This document shows positions 12,012-24,147 of a DNA stretch of 64,000 nucleotides, piece by piece. The stretch lies in the NCBI GenBank assembly GCA_024036415.1, contig JAMWET010001225.1, positions 149,318 to 213,317 on the forward strand, given 5' to 3'. This DNA comes from Prochilodus magdalenae (Eukaryota > Chordata > Actinopteri > Characiformes > Prochilodontidae). The position numbers were made by a program, and so were the translations under genes. The notes under the pieces are model-generated. The model ran no database searches, was not told the DNA's origin, and saw only the letters and a list, made by a program, of their open reading frames with translations. Numbering within the stretch: position 1 is the first letter of the stretch; each line of letters starts with the position of its first letter.

Positions 12012-15000
12012 AATCTAAGTCTATATATCTATATCAGTGTGGATCTCACTATACTGGAAGATAATTTGATTTGCCTTATTTTGAACAATAGGGTTCAAAC
12101 CAGCAAAGCTGTCTGGCAATAGGTTGTTTGCATATGACGACGTGTAAAATCCGTTATCGTTAACAGAAGCTCAATTTGATCTAACATAGAAACCACAAGG
12201 AGCTATTACTGAATACCAGAAGCGGTTTTTCATAAGGGAGAATCATATAGAAAATTCAAAACACATTTCTTACTGCACTATTTAAGGTGGCAGAGAGGAA
12301 GCTGGCATCAACTTTGTGCAGTCAGGAGGAGCAGACCTTTATATTTTGCACAGTCTATCTTTCTGTGCGCACTGGTGATAGATTTAAAACAACAGCTACT
12401 AACATAACGAAACTACTAACAATTAAACTGCAGTTAACAATTACACAACTGAAATCAGCTGCAATGCCTTCTTCATCTTACTCACAGTGATCCACATCTT
12501 TATTGGCGTTTAACTGGACCACTGAGAGTGCTTGCCTATGAATAGTAGACAACCATAACATTAATGTCGAGAGGTACTGTGGCTTTGGATTTGTGTTGCT
12601 AGGTTAGTCCACAGGACAATTAAAGAAAACCAAATGACAGTGGTTGTGGAGCAGATATTATGGCAGCTTCCATTTTTATATAACTGTGATGTCTGTAGTT
12701 TACAGATTATAACATATGTCTAATAAAAATTAAGACAAGGGAGAGATGGAAAAGGGAAGAGGTAAAATTTTGTCTTCACAAAAGTATATAAATTATTTTA
12801 GCTTACAAGTTATATTATGGTGTTTACTGCAGGCTCTGGAGCGAGGGGTGGGGTAGGTGGGTGTGTGGGTATGTTGGTCATGCAGAGTAGCCTTGGCACG
12901 CAGGCCACACTACAGGGTTTAAATAAGGACATTCTTTGTAGCTGTCGTTGTTGTTGTTGTTGTTGTTGTTGTTATTGGATAGTTGTGTTTTAAAATGTGT
13001 CTGAGGAGGATGGGTTTTGTGGTGTGTGTCTGTCCTCATGTAACTATCCTCCCATGTTACCCTCTCCCTGTGTTGCATGCTGGGGAGTGCTGGGCTGGGC
13101 AGTTCTTAGTCGTTGTTAAGACTGCTTGTTGAAATGCCTGTTTCGGTAAAGAGCATTTGCCTGTTGGTGTGCAATGTTCGCCTTGATTTCTTCTGCACTG
13201 ATGCTACAGTATGTTGGCTTGCATATGTTAGCCTGGTCCAGTGTTCAGGTGAGTCAGCACAATCTGGTCTGGCTGAAGCTCACTTTGGCAAATGGACATT
13301 ACACATATTATACAACATAATAAATAACAGCTACTGGTAGAATCTATACATGTTTCAGAATACGTTATTTAACATCAGCACATACAGAATACCTCATTAG
13401 CGAGGCCCTTGATTGATGAAGGCCTCACTTCTCCAGCAGCAGGTTTTAATGAGTTAAAGGAGACAAAGCCAAAGTCTCTGGCTATACTGCTGACAATACG
13501 TTAGGTAACACAAGGTCAATCTGTAAAGCTTTGATGAAGCTTCAGTTGTAAAATTCTGGCTTTGAAAAGATCAACATTGGCCCAGTGCTAACATATTAAT
13601 AGCATCTCTGAAACCCTCTGAGAGACAAGGCCTCAAGAAACCTCAGCTCTTCTCTTTTAACTCGCCAAGAAAACGCAAACATCATTTAGTCTGCCCTTGA
13701 TTTTTTTTTCTTTCTCTGTTTTCATTGAGTTTTGGTTGTGTGCATTCAAAAACGCACAAGCAGATGAAGCTTGCTAATACAGCATGAGCTGTCTTTGTCA
13801 TTGTTGTAGAATCACAAAGTTAACCTAAGCGCAGTGACTGTTGTCCTTGTATGTTACATGGCGATGCTAAGTCTGTGTAGCTGAGCTGACAACTTTATAT
13901 CTTGTGCCGTCTGTTTTTTTTTTACCCCACCGGAGTACATGTGAAATATTCGGAATTCTTGACAAAGCACTTTCTTTGCTGAGATGCCACATGCATGCTA
14001 AAACACAAGGGGACAGTTGGCTTAAAAGCACTGCTGCAGCTAAAGCTTGTACTGTACTTAGGGAGCGCCGCGTTCAGGAAAAATTGGGTCACGATTAATG
14101 ACAAGGGACGAAGCCTGTGGAAGGGGCTGCAGCCTAGTGAAAAGAAAAACAGAAACTAGAGACTAGAGGGGGATTTCATGCACGTTTCTGAAAGGCTTTG
14201 TTTGTGTTGTAAATGGCAAGGCCGTGTTGTTTACGGTAGCTGTTAAAATGAATTGGCTTTTAGTAAGATCTTGAGTGCTAATTGAACGGATGGCAGGCCA
14301 TCATTAACTCGTCTATCATTTAATCTGAGGGAGAAGCATATATCTGCTTATCCATCTACTCTTCATCTATAAGAGAACGATTTCTAAATACTGTCTTTAA
14401 ATATACATATTTCATAATCTGATACGAGGCATGGATTATTTACTATCTAATGTTATTTAATATCTGTTATTTAAAGTCATATTTATATTTTTCTTGACTA
14501 CTATTTGAGCAGAACAATATGAATATTTATTTTTTTCCAATTGCATAAACCTTTAAAAATAAACTTTATGCTGACTGTTGAAAAATAAAATTGAAAAATA
14601 GATGCTCCAAAAATAAAAAAAGCTTTAGATAAAAAAATGCTTCATCCACAATTCATGACCTTCTGTCTTAGGCTTTCTTAACTAATTAAAGATTCGGCAC
14701 TGGTATGTGCCAGAGTGGTGCTGTAGCAGATTGGTTCAGTTGGTCCTTCATAGTTCAGCAACTGTAATTATGTCTGGGACACTGCTGAAAATCTTTACAA
14801 CATGTCCTAGAGTGTTTGTAAATCTGGAAATCGGTCCAGATTTTCAGAGTCAGAGATTTAAAGCGAAGTGAATTGTTGCTCATTTCTTAAACTGGGGGGA
14901 AAAGAAGCGATGCAAGATCTCAGTTAATCTGTGTAAGACCAATCCAGCTAGAAAAGAGTGTTTAGAGCAGAGGAATTGTTAAACCAAACATTTTGTTGTC

Positions 15001-15425
15001 TTTAGAGCTAGCATCAGCTCTGCTAGGGCGAGCGAGTTAGCAGCCAGGCAGTATGGGACACTGCCCAATACCAGGCTGTATTTTGCACCCTGCCTGTGGT
15101 AAGAGCGGTGCTTGATTTTTACCGTTCTATAAAAGATAGAAGCTTTAGGTACTGTTTATCTGATGGGAGGAGTTTTGGTGGTCTACTTTGGTCTTTTTAA
15201 GCACTTATGAATTTGATATTATACTTTACACCATTTGGTGTTAAACGTTTTCTGCCTTAAAACTTTCATTTTCATTCATTTTTACTGAACCACTTTCACA
15301 GTAGCCATAAAATGCAATTTTGAGCTTGTTTTGGGGGTCTTTAGGTTAACTTTAGTTTAGGTTTTTTTTCTTTAACAGTAATGGAACAGACACTCATCAG
15401 TAAAAAAAAGAATAGCTGCACCCAG
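12012..15425. other. Intergenic; (GTT)n tract, otherwise nothing recognised
   Basis: A (GTT)n microsatellite lies at about 12947-12973. The stretch 14400-14660 is very AT-rich. No open frame with family resemblance was seen. Confidence 0.55.
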
Positions 15426-15429
15426 AAGG

Positions 15430-16290
15430 AAGTGTTGGGTTGCAGTGCTACTGGGAGGGAAGATAAAGGTTACCAGGAACAATAAATGATTATACATTTA
15501 GACTGATAGCATGGCTCCTCAGCATGGAGTTGTAAAGGTTCCTAATGGTGTCATGTGATAATCCATCCTTTGCAGCTTGGATATTCTCACACAGTTCCTG
15601 CGGATGTTGTGTTAAGGGTAGAGATGGAACGTTAATGACACCAGGCCTTTTGGATGTGTGACGTGTGACAGCAAACAGTTCATCTTGGTGCTGACCACAG
15701 TGCCTCCACACACAGATTTGGTCATATCCACCAAGACAAAACCAGGACTCGTCACAGAAGATGACCCGCTGTCATTCTGGGACAACACTATTGGAGTCTC
15801 TGGCAACACTGATGTGGTGTTAAGGGCAGACCTCAGGATAACTAATGGAGGGCATCACTGCTTGGCCTCCTGAGCTCCTTAGAGGCAGAGCGGCCCATGG
15901 CCAATGCCACAATACATTTGTCTATATGTGGGATGAAGAGTAAACTGTGGAAAGTCATTAAGAGTCTGAACACGTGACATGGCTTCGCATTAGGTCATAT
16001 CCACTACGACAAAACCGGGACTCGTCACCGAAGATGACCCGCTGTCATTCTGGGACAACACTATTGCAGTCTCTGGCAACACTGACGTGGTGTTAAGGGC
16101 AGACCTCAGGATAACTAATGGAGGGCATCACTGCTGGCTGAATGCCCACTATTGTGTCTGTCCTTGCTTATGTCACATTCTTAGTCGAGCTTGAAACTCG
16201 GATCATCCGTATATCTCACAATGTCTAACCCGCCCACCAAGTTTCATTTTGGTCGGTTTGTTCCTTTTGGGGGCAACTTTTTTTTCTTGG
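15430..16290 (-). mobile_element. Tc1-superfamily family A, rearranged deletion copy
   Basis: On the minus strand from about 15770 to 15490 one frame reads RVIFCDESWFCLGGYDQ, then VWRHCGQHQDELFAVTRH, then after a jump DGLSHDTIRNLYNSMLR and a stop. This is the first catalytic Asp block (DES.FCL) of a Tc1-like transposase joined to the C-terminal helix, with the second Asp and the Glu region deleted. The segment 15720-15861 is present again, about 95% identical by eye, at 15993-16136. Between the two copies sits a 130-bp block also found at 17553-17682. The terminal part (16140-16290) resembles 3440-3540. Confidence 0.75.
15862..15991. repeat. 130-bp duplicated block, copy 1
   Basis: Near-identical to 17553-17682 with two mismatches that I can see: ccacaat versus ccgcaat, and cttcgc versus ctttgc. 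It lies exactly between two partial copies of the family A element. It has no recognised function. Confidence 0.9.
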
Positions 16291-17552
16291 TGAATGTAAA
16301 TCGATCCTACTGAACCCCATTTCACAGTAGCCATAAAGTTTTGAAGGTCTTCAGATCGACTCTTTCTTTTTCTTTAATGTTGATGCAATATATTTTAATA
16401 AAAAAGTGTTGATGAATCCAATGAACTGGATTTTCATCTGTTGAGGACAGCAAGCAAGTCATGTGTATAGAAAGCATGGGCAAAAACTTGGAGCAAGCTG
16501 CCATTCTGCTGACATCCCATTGGCATAATGCATACAAGCAGCATCTATGACTTCCTTATGTGTTATTGCCATGTTATTGATTTTGCCCTCACCTTACAAA
16601 TTTCTATATTTCTTAAGTCAAGATGCTTTATTGCTTTACGTTGTCTTTATAAGTGCCACTGCCACGGGCAAGTGTGACATCAGTCAAATACCATCAATTT
16701 TTATACTCCAAAATTCAGAGCACATATTGAATGTGACATAATGCATAAATCATCTCTGTGAGACTCGTATGAAATCGTGGTGTCGTGGCCCTGACCCTGC
16801 CGGCTAGTTAAACACGCTGACAATGGCAGTGCATTTCCACTGATGGGTGTTGGGAAACGAATGCGTTTGTGGGTCTGCTGGATGGCTGAGGCAGATGTTC
16901 ACCCCTACGAGCATGTCCCTTCATCATTTAGTAGAAGAATGCAGCAATATTAATGTGGTACAACTCTACAGCGTATAATGAGGTGATAACTTCATCAGTG
17001 TTACATAGCCTCGTAGTACGGTTCAGTTAGTCAATAAATAAATCACCAGCTTCTTGATCCTGTAATTATAGCAATGATAAGGCCAAGTGTTAATGGAGTT
17101 CGTATTGTGGAATCCACCACGAGTCACACTGCCTACTCGGGAGCTCGGAAAGCATGGCCATGCGGAGAGTCTCATGTAAAAAGAGACATTCATGTTGTTA
17201 ATGTCATTGTCTGTTAGTTCAAAGATGTGGTGTTGTTATTGTTGTGTATTGTTTTGATTATGCTCTGTTGTGGCTTGGTGAACATGTCCTAGTGCTTATT
17301 GCCTCAAGGGGTTTACAGCTTGAAGTGACCTCCTTGCCCCCTTCCTTGTAGTTTATGTACCTTTTCTGCTGGTCAGTAGAAAAGCCCTTCTCGTAATGGA
17401 AATCACCGATCCTCCCAGGTATCCCACTTCTGAAACCAAATGGGAAACACTGGGGCTGCCATGATTTCTGCTATGAGATATGCTCTTCTATTGACAACAT
17501 ACTGTAAAGGACCAGGCACACACCTCCCATGAGTCTCTCAGCATATGGCTGT
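16291..17552. other. Intergenic, nothing recognised
   Basis: No gene, RNA or repeat recognised. Confidence 0.5.
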
Positions 17553-17682
17553 TTGGCCTCCTGAGCTCCTTAGAGGCAGAGCGGCCCATGGCCAATGCCG
17601 CAATACATTTGTCTATATGTGGGATGAAGAGTAAACTGTGGAAAGTCATTAAGAGTCTGAACACGTGACATGGCTTTGCATT
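17553..17682. repeat. 130-bp duplicated block, copy 2
   Basis: This copy has unique-looking flanks. On the minus strand it is part of an 88-codon open frame (17754-17488) whose product I do not recognise, so I do not call it a gene. Confidence 0.9.
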
Positions 17683-19545
17683 TGTGACGAGAAGCATTTC
17701 AGAGACTGCAGTCATTGTTTTCGGCCCAGTGGCAGAGCAAGTTTCCCACGCCACTCTCCTTATGCTGTCTGATGCTCTCTGATGCTTCTAATCAGGCGAG
17801 GACACATGCTGTGACCCAGGGAACAAAAAGCAGAGTCATAAAAATCAATATTTCATAGTGTCTGTAGTAACTGTAAACAATGTTGATTTTTGAGGAGGGA
17901 CTGGCCAGCTATGAGGAAGCACCGACGCTCCTCCATGCACAATAGCACAATAGCCTTAATTGAGGAAACATTAGGGCTGATAATGGCTCAGTGGATAAAG
18001 GCGCTATACCAAGAAGTGATGGCTCATATTATAGGAGGTGCGCCGTGGGATGCTGACTCATTACCGGAATACTGGAGGCTGTAATCTTCCTCTGGCTGCT
18101 TCCATTGTCCTGTTCAGAAAGGCAGAACTCCTTGCTTGCTTTAAGGTGCCGCAACATGGCACCCCTCCCTCCACCTTCGCTAAAGCCCTGCCGCCTTGAA
18201 TGTGAAATAAGACTCGTCAGTGGACAAACTAAGATGAAACGAACGCTGCGAAGACATTCAGGCCATTTCTTGTTCTGATGTTTTGTAGTACTCACGACGC
18301 TCCTGGTTTTATTAATCCATGCTCATTTATTTTTCCATATAATATGGCCTCTGACGTAGGCGAGACATATTTATAATGTAATTGCACTCTTCTTTGAACG
18401 TGTGCGTTCCTCGGAGCCCAATATATCTTTTAAAGTCCAGGGGAAAACTTCACAAGAAGCATTTAAATATTTCATTACAGCAAGTATGGATGGCATGGTG
18501 AAAAAAAGTGGTAACTTAGCAACTGCTTCCAGTCTTTATAATCAGAGGATTGTGTAGGCTGTTCATTCAGAGATGCTCGCTGCTCACACGCCAAAATATA
18601 TCAGACTTTAATTTATTTACTCTTTTTCCCATTACGTAACAGTTTCTTCCTTCCTTCGCACACATCCGCATCCTCGTGAACCCTTAGCGTTAGGTGTAGT
18701 GGCTGCTGTGTTGTTCTGAGAGATGATCTTAGTTAAGTGTATAATGACTGCAATGCCAGAACTGCAAACAGTCAAACTACAAAGCAGGCTCAGTGCAATT
18801 GCAGGTCTGACTCCACCAGTGTGGGCTGAGCCAGTAAGTGCTATCTAGCAGCGGCCATGGACTTTCTTTATGCCAGAATCACCTCAAAGCAGCCAAACTT
18901 ACTGTCCATGTGAGATCCAGCCTTATACATAAAAATAAACTATTCCTATAAGATACAGCCCTATGAACACACCAGAGACCACCCTTCATTTACCTCAATT
19001 CCAACACAAGTACAGGCTCTTTATCATCAGAAAATAAGCTCACCGGACAAACAGTTCATCACCTGGTGTATTTGCAGGCTCTTGCAGATGACGCTGCACG
19101 AGGATGATGGGGCTATACTGTAAATATCTGCGGGGTGTGTGACGGAACTCATAGATTGAGAAGAGGTGGTACAGTGCATTGAATGTCTTGTTCCATGTGT
19201 GGTAAATGGGTCCAAAGCAGATGTTAATGATTGGCTAAAAGGAGTGACTGTATTTGGTGTGCCATATGTGATTATGTATTTGTCTGGTGAGTTTATATTT
19301 AATGGGAATTTAAAATAATTATTTATAGTATTATTTTTTCCACACTTTCAGTCATAGAAGATGGTTGTATTTGCTGTAAATCTCAAAGACATTTCATGTT
19401 TATATTAATGTAATGTTTATTTATTTCTTATAGTGATGGTTAAAAGATATACCTAATTGGTAATATTAATATTCAGAAAGTTTTGTTTTTACTTGAACTA
19501 TGCCCCTGTCATAAATGCTAATAAAAAGTTTTTTTTTTTTTAAAC
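17683..19545. other. Intergenic, nothing recognised
   Basis: No coding region supported. Short chance frames only. Confidence 0.5.
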
Positions 19546-19735
19546 GTATTCAGTGATGTTGAGGCCTGAACTGTTGGGTCCTTTTTTGTCTAAGCACAGC
19601 AGCAGCTTTTCTGAGCAAATGCTTTTCACAGAATCTTATGCATTCTTTTGGACTGAGCCATTTCTCACAGTGTAAGGACAGATGGAAACATGTATGTATT
19701 TTTTTTAATTCCAAAGCAGGAGTGGAGCTAAATGC
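19546..19735. repeat. Degenerate dispersed repeat (fragment)
   Basis: The phrases tattcagtgatgttgagg, followed by cagcagcttttct, and later caggagtggagct recur in the same style at 38213-38290, 38840-38925, 39400-39420 and 61905-61925. They look like scattered pieces of one old transposon family. I cannot assign it. Confidence 0.4.
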
Positions 19736-20149
19736 TAAATGCTAAAGTCTTTAAAAAAGATCAATTTGTAAGATGACATAACCTGTTAAATTCATACTCC
19801 AAACATATAGGGGGCAGTATAGCACCAGAAAGATGAGGTGGCCAGCCCTATCGTAAGAAGCAAGGTGCACAGTCCCTTGTACCAAAGTTATAGTAATGTC
19901 TGACCCTAGGCTGTTATTTCCAGCCATGCAAGACCAGACATCTATCTCTCTGAAAGAAGAAAGTTGGCAGGACCATCAGTCACCACTGAGGTTACTTCTC
20001 CTTTCCTTGGCTACCTGCTTTTAAATAGTCCGACCAGGAGCATCTTCTGCAACTTTAACAAGGTTAGAATATGTAGGGACAGTAGTGGTCCTTCTTCATT
20101 CTCTCATGTTGGACTGAGTCGACTCTACAGTTACTCACTATCGCCACTT

Positions 20150-20545
20150 GAGTCAAGTCAAGTCAACATTTATTTTTATAACGCTTTTTACAACAGATGT
20201 TGTCACAAAGCAGCTTTACAAAGAATCTGGTGCTCGAGCCCCCAATGAGCAAGCCGAGGGCGACAAGGACAAACTCCCTTAGTTAGGAAGGAAGAAACCT
20301 TAAAAGGGAACCAAGACTCAAAGGGGGAACCCATCCTCCTCGGGTCAACACCAGATACAAGACAGCACTAGAAAGCAGAGTGTAATGTCTGATTAGTCTG
20401 TAATTATGTTGGTGGTTCATAAGATGGGTCAGCAGGACGCAGGCCAAGCCTCCACAGTGCAGGACATCCAGGAGCTCCGAGATGGGTAAAGGCATCAGTG
20501 ACTCCCAGTCAGAGCAGATGTAGCAACAGCATCAGGCCACACAGG
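20150..20545 (-). mobile_element. L2-type retroelement 3' tail, antisense
   Basis: Read on the minus strand this ends with aaagctgctttgtgacaac, atctgttgtaaaaagcg, ttataaaaataaatg and a ttgacttgact tail. That is the same kind of 3' end seen at 28612-28795 and, more diverged, at 11940-12010. Only the 3' untranslated part is present, with the tggttcc/ctcccagg style leader block typical of these elements. Confidence 0.7.
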
Positions 20546-21609
20546 ATGGGCAGCTATTCAGCTCAGACTTGTGGTATAAAGTGGTATTACAGGTGGGATA
20601 GGCTGGGATTAGCATGCCTGTAGATACTTCTGCAATACTGTCAAAACTCTTATTATTCATATTTTGTTCTGTTGATAATTTTAGGCTCTAGCACCATCAC
20701 CTGACCAAACCCATCCTTCCCACACCCCCACTCTGCAAGAGGGTAATCGGTTTAGATAACGAGCGACTGTGTTTCAAATCCTTTGATTTTCAAAGTTCCC
20801 CCTCTTTATACAGGGCTATTATCTAACCTCCTCTGAAATATCTGGTAAAAAATGAATAACTATTTTGACTGGAAATTAAATAAGTGATGGGTGGTATCTG
20901 ACTTCCACACAGCACTGTAGTAATGGGCTAACTGTCTGGAATAGGAGCCACTGCAGTTCTTTTTATTTTTTTAAGATCACATGAGCAGAGACCGAGACAT
21001 AGTGTTCTTCACAAATCTGTCTCGTCAGGGTACAAGGTCTCCCCACTCGTTTTAATGAATTTTTCATTTTCACAGCATCTGGGTTCAGCCCTCTGTAGGC
21101 TAATGCAGCAGCATGCTCCAACATCTTGCAAGATTAAAGGTGGCAATTAGAGGATAAAGAGGCGTGTTTTATGGCGTGTGTAAAAGCGTGTTAGTGTGAG
21201 CATTGTGTATGAAGCAGTCAGTGTGCGCTGAGCTGTATGGCCTGTGCTGCACTGTGACTCTGCAGAGGGGCAGGTGTGGCTCACACATGCGCAGAGAGAA
21301 TGCCGCGTCCTTGTCGTCCCCACCTGAGTCTAAAAGCTGCGCTTTAAAACATATAAAAACACGCCGGACCAGCCTGTCATCCAACACGCATGTACTTTTA
21401 GTGCTGGAGGAGAGGGAGAGATAGAAGAGAAAGAAAGAGGGAGAGCAGAAACAGTCATTTAAAAAACCCACTGCCAAACCCAACTGGACTAAAGATCTTT
21501 TCGAGATTTTTGGCTGAAGTCCAATAAAAAGATTTCATTTAAATGACAGGAAATTAAATCCTTACTTTCCCTTTTCCATCAGGAATTCTATTCCATAGAC
21601 TGGATGTTC

Positions 21610-21610
<1 letters not shown>
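20546..21610. other. Intergenic upstream of shisa6, nothing recognised
   Basis: No recognisable gene or repeat. The stretch 21160-21480 is richer in CG than its surroundings, and short open frames overlap on both strands. Confidence 0.45.
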
Positions 21611-21688
<78 letters not shown>

Positions 21689-21705
21689 CTGATAGCAAGT
21701 CAGAC

Positions 21706-21736
<31 letters not shown>

Positions 21737-21873
21737 GACAGGCAGACAAACTGATAGCAAGTCAGACAGATAAAGAGAAAGAGAGACTGACAGACACACA
21801 GACAGGCAGATAGAGAGATAAAAAGCGGCAGACAGACAGACTGAGAGAGACAGATAGATAGAAAGACAGATAG
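21611..21873. repeat. GATA/GACA microsatellite array
   Basis: Perfect GATA units run from 21611 to about 21687. An interrupted mixture of GATA, GACA and GAGA units continues to about 21873. The long minus-strand open frame across it (repeated serine, isoleucine, tyrosine, leucine) is only the translation of the repeat. Confidence 0.95.
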
Positions 21874-21883
21874 AGCGTGGATT

Positions 21884-22032
21884 CCTCTTTTGAGTCGTGG
21901 TCCCTCTCGAGGTTTCGAGTTTCTGTGACCCTGTCGTCCTCTTCCGGGTCACTGAGGCTCGGACCCGGGTGTTTCTGTAAGCTGCTGTGTGAAAGCGCTT
22001 GTTGTAAAAGGGCTGTATAAATAATCTTGACT
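21884..22032 (+). mobile_element. L2-type retroelement 3' tail fragment
   Basis: Contains the gaggtttc leader remnant, a ggacccgggt block and the end cttgttgtaaaagggctgta/taaataatcttgact, parallel to the tail at 28612-28795. Degenerate. Confidence 0.6.
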
Positions 22033-22085
22033 CCTCAGCTGAAAAGATGTAGCCCTGTAGCATCACAGTGACAGGCGTGAGAGAG

Positions 22086-22123
22086 ACACACACACACACA
22101 CACACACACACACCCACACACAC
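22086..22123. repeat. (CA)n microsatellite
   Basis: About eighteen CA units with one interruption, immediately upstream of the GC-rich promoter region. Confidence 0.95.
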
Positions 22124-22149
22124 GAGGAGTTTACTAGTCTTCCACCCGC

Positions 22150-22612
22150 ATTCCGTCAAAGCCCCGCCTCCTGCGCTCGGATTGGCTGGTAGTTCACACT
22201 CAGAAACAGTCCGCCCAATGAGTGTAAACTACTGCCCTATGGACGCGCAAGGGGCGGGGCTAGTCGGACCTGCGTCCTAGAGCGCTTGGCCGGCTCGCGT
22301 TCTCCAAAGCGGCGGACTGTTTGATGAGTATCAACATATCGCTGCCGAATACGGGTGGGGTCTGCCGGAATACGGGTGGGCGTGTGTCGCATTACAGGTA
22401 GCCCAGAGAAAGGACGGAAGAGAGAAAAGGAATCGTCCTGGGGGCGTGACGTCAGCGATGTAATGACGTTTGGCGGGAGGGCGGGCCGTTGAAAGAACTC
22501 CGTCTGCGCGCGGGACGCCGCCGCCGCCGCTGCTGCTGCTGCTGTCATGCAGCTTCACTCACCCTCCGCCAGCGGCCGCGCAGCCATGAGGACAAGCTCA
22601 AACTCAGTGGAG
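22150..22612 (+). promoter_or_regulatory. shisa6: Candidate CpG-island promoter of shisa6
   Basis: A sharp rise in C+G and CpG content starts here and continues through exon 1. Visible sites are GC boxes gccccgcctcc (22161) and ggggcggggc (22251), inverted CCAAT (attgg, 22181), CCAAT (22215) and a perfect palindromic CRE tgacgtca (22447-22454). No TATA box is evident. A GCC/GCTn tract lies near 22515-22545. A possible donor gtaact at 22613 follows a short ATG frame at 22586, so a spliced upstream 5' exon cannot be excluded. Promoter function is inferred from composition and position. Confidence 0.55.
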
Positions 22613-23596
22613 GTAACTTGTCTCTCTTCTTTTCCCCCTCCCTCCTAATTTCCTAGCCTGGTAATTCTTTACATTTACGGGGGGAGGGAAATAAAACGCG
22701 TGGAGTTTTAATGTGGTTGGTGACAAATGGTGACAAGTGATGAAGGGGTATTGACTGTGGGAGCAGTAGAGTAGTAACGGTCCAGCGTTCAGTTGCTTTG
22801 TTTTTCCGCAGTGCATTTTGCACGTGCAGAGAGATAATTAGCAATAGGCAATAATCATTAAAAAAGTGAGACGCACGTGCGTCGTAAGTATTAAAATACG
22901 TAAATATTGCCGTAGGTGTAAAAGATGGCAAATGCACGTGCAGCCGTAGCGGTGTCTTAATGATGTAGTAGCGCAATCTCGCCCGCCTTTGCCTGCATGC
23001 ACAGTGATGCGCAATGGAACTCGTAGCGTTAGAGGACCGAGACATTAGATGGGTTAAAGTGTGCACGCCCCTCTCGTTTGAAGGCTAACAGGACTGCAAA
23101 ATGCAAAATACATTGCTTTACGTGTTCGCCTTGTTTGCCTCCCCACCCCCCCACGACCCCCTCACATGCAACATTAATGACTTCTGTGCTTTTCTGGGCG
23201 TTTCATTAACAATGAAGTTGCTGTCTGCTTCCACTCAGAGCAAGATGGGCAGCAGGATGTAAAAGCTTGTCTTGCGCGAACGCTTGCGAGTGAATCGGAG
23301 GGGAGAAAAGCGAGATGTTGGTTCATCGGCAGTCCCTCCCGGTGTCCCGTGACTGCCAGGTCTTCTATCAGTACGCCATGGGTGCGCAAAGTGCACGCGG
23401 GTTGCAACTAAATTAAACGAGCGCCTTCCACGTTTACCGTGTGATGGGTGTGCGGGGCAGCGACAGCGGCTGGAACTTGTGGACCTCGTGAGGAGCGAGC
23501 AGGACCGAGCGAAGGGTCTAAAGAGGAAAAGAAGAAACAGAAGAGGGTGAAACTGAAGAAGGAAAGCAAAAAAAGTAGTGCGAGAAGAGAAAAGCC
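22613..23596 (+). other. shisa6: 5' leader region of shisa6 (UTR and/or intron)
   Basis: CpG-rich sequence between the putative promoter and the start codon. An in-frame TAG at 23576-23578, seven codons before the ATG, shows that the exon 1 frame does not extend upstream. The last 100 bases are A/G-rich (gaag and aaag runs). The transcription start is not determined. Confidence 0.5.
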
Positions 23597-24147
23597 ATGG
23601 GTATAAAACACTTTCTGCTTCTTTTGATCTACGTGGACCCGCTGCATGTGCTGTGCACGACTGCGCCCAAGCGCGCCAAACCCGCGCCTAGGCGGCCGCC
23701 CAAGACGCGCGAGCTCAACAACAGCACCACGACCACCAGCAGCAGCAGCACGACGGCCACAACGCAGCGGCTCGCGCCGGCGGTATCTACGCACGACACG
23801 TGCCTGGGCTACTACGACGTGAGCGGCCAGTTCGATAAGGAGTTCGAGTGCAACAACACGGACCACCGCTACTGCTGCGGCTCGTGCTTCCTGCGCTTCT
23901 GCTGCCAGTTTAAGGGCAACCGGCTGGACCAGAGGGTGTGCAAGAACTACAACAAGCCCGACTGGGTCAAGACCGTCCCCCCGTCCCCTGCCCCGACGGG
24001 CGACCCCTACGACCCGAGCATGGACCAGACCAACACGGCGGTGTATATCACATGCGGGGTCATAGCCTTCATCATAGTGGTGGGGGTGTCCACCAAAGTG
24101 GCGTACGACAAAGCCACCCAGCCACCTCAGGAAATGAACATACACAG
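23597..24147 (+). CDS. shisa6: shisa6 exon 1: AMPA receptor auxiliary subunit, N-terminal part
   Basis: First coding exon of a Shisa6 (CKAMP52) orthologue, a single-pass membrane protein that binds AMPA-type glutamate receptors at synapses and modulates their desensitisation (family knowledge). Start: ATG in a good context (gccATGg) with an in-frame stop 21 nt upstream. Residues 1 to about 20 form a signal peptide (MGIKHFLLLLIYV). Residues 21-65 are a basic/Pro then Ser/Thr-rich linker with NNST sequons. Residues 68-116 form the Shisa cysteine-rich domain with eight cysteines (69, 85, 93, 94, 97, 102, 103, 115), including CLGYYDVSGQFDKEFECNN. Residues 149-168 are the transmembrane helix (VYITCGVIAF). 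The SGQ.DKEFECNN and EMNIHR motifs favour Shisa6 over Shisa7, 8 and 9. The exon ends with AG before gtgagc, splitting an Arg codon (phase 2). High GC3 and CpG content mark it as part of a CpG island. Confidence 0.93.

Noticed and set aside
21608..22159. 183-codon minus-strand open frame
   Set aside because: It is the translation of the GATA/GACA and CA microsatellites plus short flanks, repeated SIYL-type residues only.
22586..22612. Short ATG frame MRTSSNSVE ending at a gtaact donor
   Set aside because: Could be a first exon of shisa6, but no matching acceptor or protein similarity supports it. Kept only as a remark on the promoter region.
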